Assembly (NCBI GenBank): GCA_964036315.1
Contig: OZ038485.1
Coordinates: forward strand, 99,725,932-99,789,931
Direction of reading: 5' to 3'
From: Acanthosepion esculentum
Taxonomy: Eukaryota > Mollusca > Cephalopoda > Sepiida > Sepiidae
Length of the DNA: 64,000 bases
Below, in pieces: positions 1-10,328 of this stretch. Under the pieces are notes generated by a model. That model had not been told where the DNA came from, did not search any database, and was given only the letters and a program-made list of their open reading frames with translations. A program made the translations under genes and the position numbers. Position 1 is the stretch's first letter. Every line of letters begins with the position of its first letter.

Positions 1-218
1 ACGTGATATCTGTCCCCCTTTACGAATGATGGACGGTCTCCTTGAAGAAGAAGAAACTTGAGGCATCGGAGGTATTGTTCTACAACATGATACTAAGGAT
101 ACCATGGGCGAGCACGTAGCTACGATGTGGTTTTGGAGAGGAAGCAAACAAAGAGGAAACATACTTAACACCGGGAAGCGGCAGCTGAACATTCTGGGGC
201 TTACTTAGGTCCGGAAGT
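1..218 (+). mobile_element. RTE-like LINE 3' remnant, copy 1
   Basis: Reading the + strand in two frames gives KKKLEASEVLFYNMILRI, then after a frame break TGKRQLNILGLT. Both match the post-reverse-transcriptase tail of a common animal LINE type (KRLEA-EMW-YRRML-RISW ... RRQLKFLG). Stops and frameshifts show it is dead. The same tail recurs near 8278 and 18290. The 5' end lies outside the window. Confidence 0.65.
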
Positions 219-275
219 GTTTACAGACTTTTTAGGATTTTGGAATTTAATTTGTATACATCATTGCATGTCATT
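208..275 (+). repeat. Truncated end of the Tigger/pogo-like MITE
   Basis: The segment beginning GGTCCGGAAGTGTTTACAG and running through AATTTAATTTGTATACATCA matches about 70 bp inside the left end of the MITE at 1004-1701. It lacks the terminal repeat, so it is a fragment. Confidence 0.55.
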
Positions 276-317
276 AACTGCATCTAAAAGGGAACCAACG
301 GGTTTATGGAAGGTCTG

Positions 318-966
318 TTTATTATTATTATTATTATTCCCTTTGATATCTGGCGTTTACACATTTCTTTCCGGGTCCCGCCCAGGGACCTAAGGTTAGA
401 AATGGCATCATGACACTTTCCACTGAAAAAAAAAAAAATTACATAGATAAAGCCCTTCGTAATGTGTGGGCTGTACTTGTCAGAACAATTTTTTGTATCT
501 CTTTGAGGCATGGACGTCCAGGGATCCCTTCAATCAGCCTACTGGAATCTTTTCCAACCAGTCCAAGGGCTCCAACTACAACAGGAATTGTTGATGTTCC
601 CATGTGCCACATTTTTGAGATTTCGATTTCAAGGTCCTTGTATTTTGACAGTTTTTCGAATATCTTCAAAGACACATTGCAGTCTGCAGGGACTGCCATA
701 TCAATAAGGAGGCACTTATTTTGTTTGTGGTCTTTAATAACAATGTCTGGGCGGTTGGCTTTGATTGTTCTGTCAGTGTATATTGTGTAGTCCCATAGAA
801 TTGTAACAGGTCCTATCTCCGTAACCGGGTCAGGGTGGTGTTCGTACCAATTTCTTCCAGTTTCCTTCCCATAGGAGTTGCAAATTTTCCAGTGCAGATA
901 TTGGCCCACTCTGTCATGCCGGTTTTTATATTCAGTGGATGCCAATATCGTGCAACCTGATATAAG

Positions 967-967
<1 letters not shown>
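318..967 (-). mobile_element. 5'-truncated R2/NeSL-type LINE 3' end
   Basis: The minus-strand coding remnant at 439-945 is followed by a short 3' UTR ending in (AAT)n at about 320-337. A second (ATT)n tract at 968-1003 marks the other side. The 5' truncation and A/T-rich simple-repeat tail fit a target-primed insertion. The reverse transcriptase catalytic core is absent. Confidence 0.6.
439..945 (-). pseudogene. LINE C-terminal region with restriction-like endonuclease (PD-(D/E)XK)
   Basis: This is a 168-codon open frame without a recognisable RT catalytic motif. It contains RPDIVI followed by LLIDMAVP at a spacing that fits the PD...D core of the restriction-like endonuclease found after the RT domain in R2/NeSL-type LINEs. 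It continues with KYKDLEIEISKMWHMG and IPVVVGALGLVGK, a very common motif in LINE tails of molluscs and flatworms. In those elements the domain nicks target DNA to prime reverse transcription. The frame is uninterrupted, so the insertion may be young. The methionine at 945 is probably internal to the original protein. No sign of domestication is visible. Confidence 0.65.

Positions 968-1003
<36 letters not shown>
968..1003. repeat. (ATT)n microsatellite
   Basis: Twelve or so ATT units directly abut the MITE start; the final TA serves as its target dinucleotide. Confidence 0.9.
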
Positions 1004-1004
<1 letters not shown>

Positions 1005-1701
1005 AGGGTGAGAATCGTTTATCAGAAATTCTAGGGACGGGAAGTGTTTTCAGACATTTAGGATTTGGGAATACAGGCTATTTAATTTGTATATATCATC
1101 TATAAAATGGAGCAGCTTGGGAATGGAAACCAGACATAAACACGATGTCCTTTTACATCTTATACATATATCCTGTGAGTAGTTTTATATGAAATTTAAT
1201 AAATTTTGGGTATATACAGGTACATGTAATGACGCAATTTTAAAGGGTCAAATTAGGATTTCACGTAAAAATAATGTTTTGTACTTTCTGTCCGTGTACA
1301 AAAGAATATGATCACTATTTGCAAAAAATATATAGAAACAACACGAAACACCGGAAGGAGTGGGTACATCATCAATGACATCACTGTAAGATTGAGAAGG
1401 AAAATTTAGTAAGGTACCAATCGCTACCAACGATGTCGTGTTTTGATTAAAATGTTACAATAGAGGTACATTATTTGTATAAAAACTAAACATGGATTCT
1501 GATTACAGTTAAATGTAATGAAAATTGAGAAAGAAAAGGCAGCATTTTATTTGTAACGTTGCAACACACTAATCATGCTACGGGTCGCCATGTTGCTTTC
1601 TAAAATTTTCCATTCGTTGCAAGTCATGTCAGCACCTGAAAAACTTTCGGAGTTTAGAGGTTTTCGGATTTTGGAATTTCGGATAAAGAATACTCAACCT
1701 G
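1004..1701. mobile_element. Non-autonomous Tigger/pogo-like MITE
   Basis: The left terminus CAGGGTGAGAATCGTTTATC and the right terminus (read inward on the minus strand) CAGGTTGAGTATTCTTTATC form an imperfect terminal inverted repeat. It is flanked by TA on both sides (1002-1003 and 1702-1703). The subterminal GGGAC-GGAAGTGTTTTCAGA is the pattern seen in Tigger-type elements of the Tc1/mariner superfamily. The 698-bp interior has no transposase, so it would have been mobilised in trans. Confidence 0.75.
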
Positions 1702-2216
1702 TATCATAAGATCTTTCAAATCCTTTTTTCTGGTTATTTTTTTTTCTTTCGTTTTTTCTTTTTGCTCATCATTTTTCTTTTACCTTCCTCTCCCTCAATC
1801 ATAGATTTATGATTAATGACATCAATTCGTTTACATTTCTCTCACTAACATTAATATTAGTTGTACTTAATACAGCAACATTTTTATAGAAGTAGTAGTG
1901 GTGGTGGTGGTGGTGGTAGTAGTAGTGAAAGACTTTATTGTGCCTGCCATTGTACGGTTGGCGGCATTGAGAGTCGCCCATGAGGGTGATAGGACGCACA
2001 TTTTGACAGGCATTCGATTGAATTAGCGCGAGCGTGTGTGTGGGTGTGGATCAAATATTTGTATTTAATTTTTCTTCCAACGGTTTTTTTCCCAAACAGG
2101 ATTAAAAAAAAAAGAAAATTCCATAATCCTCAATTTGCTCTTTAAAGCTTTCCAAATCCTCTACACTTTTTTTTATTAGTGAGACGCGTGCGCCATCTGA
2201 GAACTGCAACCTGTTC
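1702..2216. other. Intergenic; short TAG/GTG repeat
   Basis: T-rich DNA with an imperfect (GTG)n/(TAG)n run at about 1890-1926 and a short GTGTGTG run at about 2032-2050. No gene or recognised element was seen. Confidence 0.5.
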
Positions 2217-2363
2217 ATGGTGATGGCAAATCCGAAGACAGTAGGAGCTAAAAAAAACAAAGAAAACAAAGGGGGGAAAAAAGAGATAAAGAGTGAAAGA
2301 AAGAGATGGAAGGTAAAGAAAGTTAAAAAGAAGGAAAACTGGAATTTAAAAAAAAAGGGTGAA

Positions 2364-2395
<32 letters not shown>

Positions 2396-4800
2396 GCTGG
2401 AAAAGTAAGAAAGCTAGAATTAAAAAGAAGAAAGGTAGAATGGTAAAAATAAAGAAAAAAGGAGAGGTGGAATGAAAATAAAGTTGAAAAGAAAGAAAGA
2501 AAGAAAGAAAAAAGAAAGAAAGAAAGAAAGAAAGAAAGAAAAAAGAAAGAAAGTGTTGGAATGAATAGAAACTGAAAAGAAAGAAAGCCTGAATAAAAAG
2601 AGAGGTAACCAGAGTTAAAAGAAAGCTACAATGACAAAGAAGAAAGGTCGACTGATAAAAGTAAAGAAAGAAAGAAGGAGAGTTAGAATGAAAATAAAGT
2701 TGAAAAGAAAGAAATAAAGAAAGAAAGAAAGAAAGAAAAAAGAAAGAAAGTGTTGGAATGAATAGAAACTGAAAAGAAAGAAAGCCTGAATAAAAAGAGA
2801 GGAAACCAGAGTTAAAAGAAAGCTAGAATAACAAAGAAGAAAGGTCGACTGATAAAAGTAAAGAAAGAAAGAAGGAGAGTTAGAATGAAAATAAAGTTGA
2901 AAAGAAAGAAATAAAGAAAGAAAGAAAGAAAGAAAAAAGAAAGAAAGTGTTGGAATGAATAGAAACTGAAAAGAAAGAAAGCCTGAATAAAAAGAGAGGA
3001 AACCAGAGTTAAAAGAAAGCTAGAATGACAAAGAAGAAAGGTCGACTGATAAAAGTAAAGAAAGAAAGAAGGAGAGTTAGAATGGAAATAAAGTTGAAAA
3101 GAAAGAAATAAAGAAAGAAAGAAAGAAAGAAAAAAGAAAGAAAGTGTTGGAATGAATAGAAACTGAAAAGAAAGAAAGCCTGAATAAAAAGAGAGGAAAC
3201 CAGAGTTAAAAGAAAGCTAGAATGACAAAGAAGAAAGGTCGACTGATAAAAGTAAAGAAAGAAAGAAGGAGAGTTAGAATGAAAATAAAGTTGAAAAGAA
3301 AGAAATAAAGAAAGAAAGAAAGAAAGAAAAAAGAAAGAAAGTGTTGGAATGAATAGAAACTGAAAAGAAAGAAAGCCTGAATAAAAAGAGAGGAAACCAG
3401 AGTTAAAAGAAAGCTAGAATGACAAAGAAGAAAGGTCGACTGATAAAAGTAAAGAAAGAAAGAAGGAGAGTTAGAATGAAAATAAAGTTGAAAAGAAAGA
3501 AATAAAGAAAGAAAGAAAGAAAGAAAAAAGAAAGAAAGTGTTGGAATGAATAGAAACTGAAAAGAAAGAAAGCCTGAATAAAAAGAGAGGAAACCAGAGT
3601 TAAAAGAAAGCTAGAATAACAAAGAAGAAAGGTCGACTGATAAAAGTAAAGAAAGAAAGAAGGAGAGTTAGAATGAAAATAAAGTTGAAAAGAAAGAAAT
3701 AAAGAAAGAAAGAAAGAAAGAAAAAAGAAAGAAAGTGTTGGAATGAATAGAAACTGAAAAGAAAGAAAGCCTGAATAAAAAGAGAGGAAACCAGAGTTAA
3801 AAGAAAGCTAGAATGACAAAGAAGAAAGGTCGACTGATAAAAGTAAAGAAAGAAAGAAGGAGAGTTAGAATGAAAATAAAGTTGAAAAGAAAGAAATAAA
3901 GAAAGAAAGAAAGAAAGAAAAAAGAAAGAAAGTGTTGGAATGAATAGAAACTGAAAAGAAAGAAAGCCTGAATAAAAAGAGAGGAAACCAGAGTTAAAAG
4001 AAAGCTAGAATAACAAAGAAGAAAGGTCGACTGATAAAAGTAAAGAAAGAAAGAAGGAGAGTTAGAATGAAAATAAAGTTGAAAAGAAAGAAATAAAGAA
4101 AGAAAGAAAGAAAGAAAAAAGAAAGAAAGTGTTGGAATGAATAGAAACTGAAAAGAAAGAAAGCCTGAATAAAAAGAGAGGAAACCAGAGTTAAAAGAAA
4201 GCTAGAATGACAAAGAAGAAAGGTCGACTGATAAAAGTAAAGAAAGAAAGAAGGAGAGTTAGAATGAAAATAAAGTTGAAAAGAAAGAAAGAAAAAATAA
4301 AGAAATTCTTGCAATGAATAGAAACTGAAAAGAAAGAAATTTAGAATTAAAATTGAGAAAGCTAGAATAAAAAGAAAGAATTAAGAAAAGAAAGAAAAGA
4401 CATTGTAATGAGACTAAAAAAAGGGAACGAAAGAAAAGAAAAGAATGAAAAGAAAGAAAGAAAGAAAGAAAGAAAAAAGAAAGAAAGAAATAGTTGCAAT
4501 GAACAGAAACTGAAGAGAAAGAAATCTGGAATAAAGAGAGAGAAAGCTAGAATGAAAAGAAAGAAAGAAAGAAATATTTGTAAGGAATAAAAACTGAAAA
4601 GAAAGAAATCTGGAATAAAAAGAGAGCTAGAATAAAAAGAAAGAAAGAAGAAAAGAAAGAAAAGTCATTGTAATGAGACTAAAAAAGGGGAACGAAAAAA
4701 AAGAAAAGAATGAAAAGAAAGAAAGAAAGAAATATTTGGAATAAAAAGAGAGCTAGAATGAAAAGAAAGAAAGAAAGAAAGACAGACAGACAGACAGAAC
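2217..4800 (+). repeat. GA-rich polypurine array
   Basis: About 2.6 kb of almost pure purine (GAAA)n-derived sequence. The centre is a homogeneous 197-bp satellite (separate entry). The edges at 2217-2552 and 4326-4800 are more degenerate, and the right edge ends in GACA units. Open frames here are low-complexity artefacts. Confidence 0.9.
2553..4325 (+). repeat. 197-bp satellite, nine units
   Basis: The motif GTGTTGGAATG recurs at 2553, 2750, 2947, 3144, 3341, 3538, 3735, 3932 and 4129, exactly 197 bp apart each time. Units are nearly identical, differing at a few positions such as GCTAGAATGAC versus GCTAGAATAAC. Each unit has one GTCGAC site. The exact spacing implies recent amplification or gene conversion. 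Confidence 0.93.
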
Positions 4801-6100
4801 TGGGATGACAATGACACTGTTTATTTGTCAGGCTGTTTATTTACAAGAATAGTTTTTAATTCTTTTATCGTCAATTTGCCAGAAAACAGAGAATGCATAA
4901 ATCCAGTTTTATATGTTTATGTTTTATTTCAATTCTAAAAATAGTTTTTAAGACAATAAACATTGCAGTAAGAATGGTGTCTAGAGAGAAAAAAACTTTC
5001 TTTTGACACATTCTTTTGGCTTTTATTTTTTGTGGGTACGAATGTTAAACTTTACCATTATCTGTGATTTGGACATTTTCACCATGCTCTGAAATCATAA
5101 TCTTTATTTATAATATACTTTGCTTGGAATTTCAGTATTCTGTCTAATAATCTGTGACTTGAAAACTCCAGATTGTTGCTTCATCATAAAAGTGATATTT
5201 CGCCGACTATGTTTTATACATTATTACGCCACATATCTTGCACATTAATTGTGCCATTATTCCCGTAAATATCATCTAAGAATTATGAAATTCTAAAAAT
5301 GACTGGTGAAATAAGACTCACTACACGCGCTCTCTCGCTTCGTCAATTGAATAAATTAATTGATTTACTTTTCGGCATTCGTTGATATTTGTGGATTCGT
5401 TATATTCATTTTCTTACCAATATTTCTATTTTTTTTTTCGATACCCTTATCTCTTTGGATATAGCCATTTTTATTCCAAAGATATTTTCTTCTTAAGTCC
5501 TTTCATTTCCTTCTTTCTCAATTCATTTCTGTCAGTTTATTCTTTTGTTTTTTTTTTGTTTTGTTTTTTTTCTGAACCCATACCTTTTAGTCCATTTTTT
5601 TTCACAACTTATCTTCTTGTCCTCATTATTTCTTCATTTATTTTTCTTCGTTAATTTTTCTTCATTTAAAAAAAAAAATTCATTTTCTTCTGAATTCTTT
5701 TTTCTCCAATATTTCTTATTTTTCACATTTTTATTTTTGAAATCCACCATTCTTCCTATTTCTATTTCTCTTCATTTTTTTTTATTCAATCCACTTTTCG
5801 TTCCTTGTGAATTTCTTCATTCTTCTTCATTTCTTCTTATCTCAATCGCTATCTTCTTTCTTCTTAATTCTTGTTCTTTTATTGTTCGCTCTCCTTAGGA
5901 TTTTTCCTATTCTCATTGCGTCTTAGTGGCGTTATTGCCTTGCTTCGGTTGAAATGATTAAAAAGAAAACTATTTTTTTCACGGCTCCTTTCTCTTTTAT
6001 CATAATGTTTTCCTTCTTTTTTTGTCGAAAAATCTATATAAACTAATAGTATCGCTTTGTTTTCCATTCGTTTTCTTCATATCACTTTCCTTTCTTCTTA

Positions 6101-6131
<31 letters not shown>

Positions 6132-6290
6132 TTATATCCCTCTTTTTTTTCGCTACAGATGTGTCTTTCTTCCTTGCCTTTTATCTTTCTTTATAAAATC
6201 CATTGTGATTCCGCCATTTTGTTTTTCGATTTCTTTCTTGCAAAATTTGCAGTAAAAAATATTGTTATAAATAAATAAATACACGTAATT
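4801..6290. other. AT-rich and T-rich low-complexity DNA
   Basis: 4801-5380 shows nothing recognisable. 5380-6290 is strongly T/C-rich, with a (TCTC)n run near 6096-6132, giving phenylalanine/serine/leucine-rich spurious frames. No gene is supported. Confidence 0.6.
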
Positions 6291-6608
6291 TTTTGTAATT
6301 TCATTTTTTTTTTCTTTTTTCAATCCCACATAACATTCAGCCGAACGAATAAAATGGGGAAAAAATAAATAAAAGTATAAAAATGACGTATAATTGCGAG
6401 GACATTCATACGGAAAAAAAGAAACAAAATAAAAAAAAAATGGCAGTGTAAGGCGAGAGAATGTGTTGAACTGTGGATTTAGTGCAGCTGTTCCCCCACA
6501 AATCTCCTTAGGTTTTCCGATTTGAGTCTCTTGCAATAGCCAAACAGATGGTGCTAAAGATGATTCGTCTGTACCACTCGTTAAAATTCACCACTTGTGT
6601 GTGAGCGT

Positions 6609-6660
6609 CATACGACCTCTGAGAAGGGAACAGTCGTTCATGTGGAAGTAACCAAAAAGG
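6609..6660 (+). CDS. Very tentative exon-like segment
   Basis: The segment ends in AAAAAG followed by GTAAGC, a good 5' splice site, and one frame reads HTTSEKGTVVHVEVTKK. The upstream acceptor has a weak pyrimidine tract and the start is uncertain, so this could be chance. No function is assigned. Confidence 0.12.
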
Positions 6661-7129
6661 TAAGCTCAATCCTAGTCGAGGATTCGAGATGGGTTGTTTT
6701 GTTACATTTTTTCAAAACTGTCAACTCTTATTTGGTCATTTAATGTCGAAGTTCTGACATTTTTTTTCAATTTTGCTATTATAATTTTCTTTCTCCAGAT
6801 CATTCATTCAGATTTTTTCTTGAATAAATGAAATTAATTTTATAGAAATAGAACTGGGATATTTTTGCAACACGCTAATGCGTGTTGAAATCCTCACAGT
6901 ATTTAGTATTGTTGAAGATATCGCTAACATTTTTTATAGAGATTTACAAACTCTATGTTTCGTTGAATTTCGCAAAGCTATCGACGAAATTTGAATAAGC
7001 TGATTTGATTGGAAAAATACTTTGAAAAAAAAACCTAATTAGTTGTTTAATAATTTCTTTAATTTGCTTTAATAGGATTTCATAGTAAACAATATTTTTA
7101 AGAAATTTTCTATTTTCCCTTTTTAACAG
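6661..7129. other. Unrecognised AT-rich DNA
   Basis: Nothing recognised. It ends in a pyrimidine-rich tract leading to the AG at 7128-7129. Confidence 0.4.
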
Positions 7130-7186
7130 CGAAGAAGAAATTCTTAGGATTTCTTACTCTTGAGCATGCAAAATACAACTGGCAAT
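7130..7186 (+). CDS. Tentative exon-like segment
   Basis: A strong acceptor (pyrimidine tract ending TTTTTAACAG) precedes 57 bp that is open in only one frame, KKKFLGFLTLEHAKYNWQ. It enters with two bases and leaves with one, and is followed by a mediocre donor GTAAAA. The phase matches the other candidates here, but 57 open bases are not statistically strong. No family recognised. Confidence 0.18.
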
Positions 7187-7630
7187 GTAAAATTTTTCTT
7201 TCTGGAGCCAAATTACATTTTGTAGTGTTTGACCTTGTCATTTGTTTATAGTTCTCGCAAACACAAGGCGAACTGGAAACTGGATTCTTGTATATAAAAA
7301 ACTTACAAGATATCCAAAAAAACAATGTTGCATTTCTTATTTTAATCATTAAATTGCGTTTAAAATAGTGAGAGAATTTTGTATGTTTAATAATAAAACT
7401 TTTACTTTTACCCCCAAAATTAATGAAATACTATTGTTCCTAATAAAACCAACTGTACTTTGTATTCCCTTTCTTGTTTGCAATTCTCACCAACATTTGG
7501 TATCGACCGGTCAATATATGGCTATTTTAGAGGGTGAATCTTAATGGACGGCTAACGGAAGTCAGAATTTTATATATAAAAAAAAACAGAAACATAACGA
7601 ATTAATAGTTTAAATGTTAACCTTCATATA
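7187..7630. other. Unrecognised AT-rich DNA
   Basis: No gene, repeat or motif recognised. Confidence 0.4.
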
Positions 7631-8023
7631 TTAACCTTTTCGCTGCTGCATAATTAGAGCATTGTTGCCTGGCTGTGCTGGCCTACTTTTGGAAAAATTG
7701 AAAATTGCTATTTACTGGAAATAAATAATCCTAAAGTCACTGACAGCGATTTTTATGGCCGGTGACATTTTTGTTTCGGTAGAATTCTGTAAATTAAACC
7801 TACCCACAACGTAATGAAGATACACCAGAAAACATGTCGTCTTCTATGCTACTGTATGTGTACGCTGGTCGGAAAATAGCGCTAAGCATTAATTACGTTT
7901 TAACATAAATGCTAGGGACCGATATTTCACGGTGTTTTGAAAACGTATATATATGTCTACAGCAGGCAATGTAGTTGCTATATAGTTTCTTTATATGTTC
8001 GTCCACAGCAGCGGAATTATTAA
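7631..8023. mobile_element. Possible TTAA-flanked MITE (piggyBac-like)
   Basis: The left side reads TTAA then CCTTTTCGCTGCTGCA. The right side, read inward on the minus strand, reads TTAA then TAATTCCGCTGCTGTGG. Both TTAA words are where piggyBac-type target duplications would be. The inverted similarity is short and the interior non-coding, so this is a weak call. Confidence 0.3.
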
Positions 8024-8277
8024 TTGCCATCAGCCGAAGGTTTTAGAAATTCAATCTTCTCCCTAGTTCCTAGTTTCTGAAATACTTAAATCGCATTTCA
8101 TATTTCTCTTTTTGTTTCACTCATGAACTTTTCTTTTTTACATCACACCGAAATCCGAAGACAGGGAAATATACCTTCCAAAAGCTAAGCAAAGTATTAA
8201 AATAAAGAAAAAAAAACAGGAAAGTCTCTTTGGAAAAAAGAAAAATATAGTTAACTGTTATATAATATCCGTCCTTC
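8024..8277. other. Unrecognised AT-rich DNA
   Basis: No recognisable feature. Confidence 0.4.
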
Positions 8278-8622
8278 AGTGAATGCTGGACAATCTCTTC
8301 ACAGATGAATAAGAGATTTGAAGCAACAGAAATGTGAGCCTACAGAAGGATACTGAGGATATCATGAAATGAACATGTAAGCAACGATGAAATTTTAGAG
8401 AAAATGAAAAAAAAATCTTATAATTAACATCAGAAAGAGATAGCTGAAATTTCTAGCGCAGGTATTGAGGAAAGAAGGCTTGGAAAATTTGACACTCAAA
8501 GGACATAGTGAAAGCAAGCAGAAACAATAATTAGGAGTGAGAGCAACTACAAACGACAGAAAATTGTGGAGAGACCTGACCGCCCATGTCCTGAAGGGTC
8601 ACGTCACATAGATGAAGAAGTC
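8278..8622 (+). mobile_element. RTE-like LINE 3' remnant, copy 2
   Basis: Nucleotide similarity to the copies at 1-218 and 18290 is clear, from the AATGCTGGACAATCTCTTCA region through GGAGAGACCTGACCGCCCAT. Several frameshifts break the coding frame. It abuts an array made from the same LINE tail in the opposite orientation. Confidence 0.65.
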
Positions 8623-8624
8623 GG

Positions 8625-9440
8625 TCATGGTTCTCCATGATTTCCCGTCCTTTGCAGCTCTAAACGATATTTGCCTTTTCAGTATTCCTCCGATTCCTTC
8701 ATTTACACTAGCTCTTTAGGTAAGGTACCCGTTGCCCACCCCATATCTCTTTTTCTTTTGATCATGGCTCTCCACAACTTTCTGCCCTTTGTAGCTCTTA
8801 GCCGTGTTTGTATTTTTACTATCCTTCCAATCACTATTCTGCTATTTATTCGCATAAACTCTTTAGTTAGGTTACCCACTGCCTCCCTATATCCATTTTG
8901 CCTTTCATCATGGCTCTCCACAACTTCCCCTCCTTTGTAGTTCTTAGCAATGTTTACAGCTTTAATATTCTTTCCACGCCCTATTTTGCTATTCATTTAC
9001 AAGAGCTATTTAGGAAAGTTACCCGCTGGCCTCCCTTTTGCTTTTGATCATGTCTCTCCACAACTTCCTATCCTTTGTAGCTCTCAGCAATGCTTGTATT
9101 TTTACTATCCTTCCAATCCCTATTCTTCTATTTATTCACATAAACTCTTTAGTTAGGTTAGCCGCTGCCTCCCTATATCCATTTTGCCTTTCATCATGGC
9201 TCTCCACAACTTCCTCTCCTTTGTAGTTCTCAGCAATGTTTACAGCTTTAATATTCTTTCCGCGTCCTATTTTGCTAATCAATTACAAGAGCTCTTTCGG
9301 AAGGTTACCCTTTGCCCTCCCTTTTGCTTTTGATCATGGCTCTCCACAACTTCCTATCCATTTGTAGATCTTAGCAATGCTTATAGATTTACTATGTTTC
9401 CCACTCCCTATTTACATAAGCTCTTTATTTAGGTTACTCC
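8625..9440 (-). repeat. Tandem array of LINE-tail units with dimeric order
   Basis: TCATGG-CTCTCCA blocks occur at 8625, 8762, 8908, 9048, 9194 and 9334. Spacings are 137, 146, 140, 146 and 140 bp, so alternate units repeat every 286 bp. On the minus strand the units read like the LINE end ATKGRKLWRAMIKR, meaning the array arose from an inverted piece of the neighbouring LINE tail. Confidence 0.75.
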
Positions 9441-9529
9441 TTCTCTGCTCCTCTCCCTTTTTCCCTTCCATATAATCCATGAGTGAGTGTTCCCTTCTCC
9501 TTGTTGTGTTCTTGTGCTATATTAGTTAT

Positions 9530-9568
9530 TTTATTCTCTCTCCTTCCCCCCTCTCTCCCCCTTTCCCC

Positions 9569-9615
<47 letters not shown>

Positions 9616-9701
9616 ATTTCTTTCTTTAGACTTTTCTTTCTTGTTGGGATATATGCGTAATTTTATCTTAGTTCTCTTGATAGTTTTCCCATTTCCTCCT
9701 C

Positions 9702-9732
<31 letters not shown>

Positions 9733-9790
9733 TTCCTTCCTTCTTTCCCACCTCTCTCTCCCCCACCTTTACCCTCTACCTCCGATTGCT
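9530..9790. repeat. CT-rich low-complexity tract
   Basis: (CT)n at about 9575-9612 and (CTTT)n/(CTTC)n at about 9702-9750. The frame through it is an artefact. Confidence 0.9.
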
Positions 9791-9821
9791 CCATTTTCTT
9801 TCTTTGCCGAAACTCGGGCGG

Positions 9822-9905
9822 AAACGGACATGCGCGTAATTTGATCCACTTCGGGGCGCATGCGCAAATTGCACGGGTGTCACCGCGTAAATCTACATTT
9901 ACAAA
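9822..9905 (+). promoter_or_regulatory. CpG-containing patch with NRF1-like palindrome
   Basis: A locally CpG-dense stretch contains GCGCATGCGC at 9856-9865 and ATGCGCG at about 9831. GCGCATGCGC matches the conserved NRF1 recognition palindrome. An ATG at 9906 opens only a 21-codon frame. A promoter is possible but unproven; the nearest possible downstream exon is 10266-10328. Confidence 0.25.
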
Positions 9906-10265
9906 ATGTCTGTATCAATAGCCGATGTGTCAAAGCTGCTTAGTTCTTTGTTTTCTTCCGTATTTTTTTAAGGGTGTACAGTTGAACAGTTGTCGAAAGC
10001 TGTGGCTGTCAGGCAAAGGCTCGTTACGTAATTTGTAACACTCCCAAAGCACATAAAACTACGAAACTCATACTTACGATCGATCAAACCTCGAACTGAA
10101 CCGTTTCAAAAGCAAATAAATAAGTACAAAAAATAAATAAATGAAACATGCGTTAGATCAAATTTGTCAATCTGACCTCCCGTCTTTATTAGTTCGCCAT
10201 GGTAGAAACAAGCACTGTAAACAAGGCAGCGCTGGTAACAGCTATCTGTTTCTTTCTTTGATCAG

Positions 10266-10328
10266 CGAAGGGTCAGGAGTTTTTGCAGTTACTGAAGAAA
10301 CAAGTTGTCACCAATGATTCGAGTCCAG
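10266..10328 (+). CDS. Possible 63-bp coding exon of an unidentified gene
   Basis: A pyrimidine-rich acceptor ending TTTGATCAG precedes 63 bp, and the segment ends TCCAG followed by GTAAAAG. Only the frame entering with two bases and leaving with one base is open: KGQEFLQLLKKQVV then TNDSSP. The length is a multiple of three. The last bases of the segment, the splice site and early intron are the unit amplified in the adjoining minisatellite. I do not recognise the protein. Confidence 0.38.

Noticed and set aside
5382..6278. Long phenylalanine/serine/leucine-rich frames
   Set aside because: They are translations of T/C-rich low-complexity DNA in several frames, without splice or coding signals.
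9906..9971. 21-codon frame after the CpG patch
   Set aside because: Too short, ends in a T-rich stop, and has no convincing donor; could be chance.
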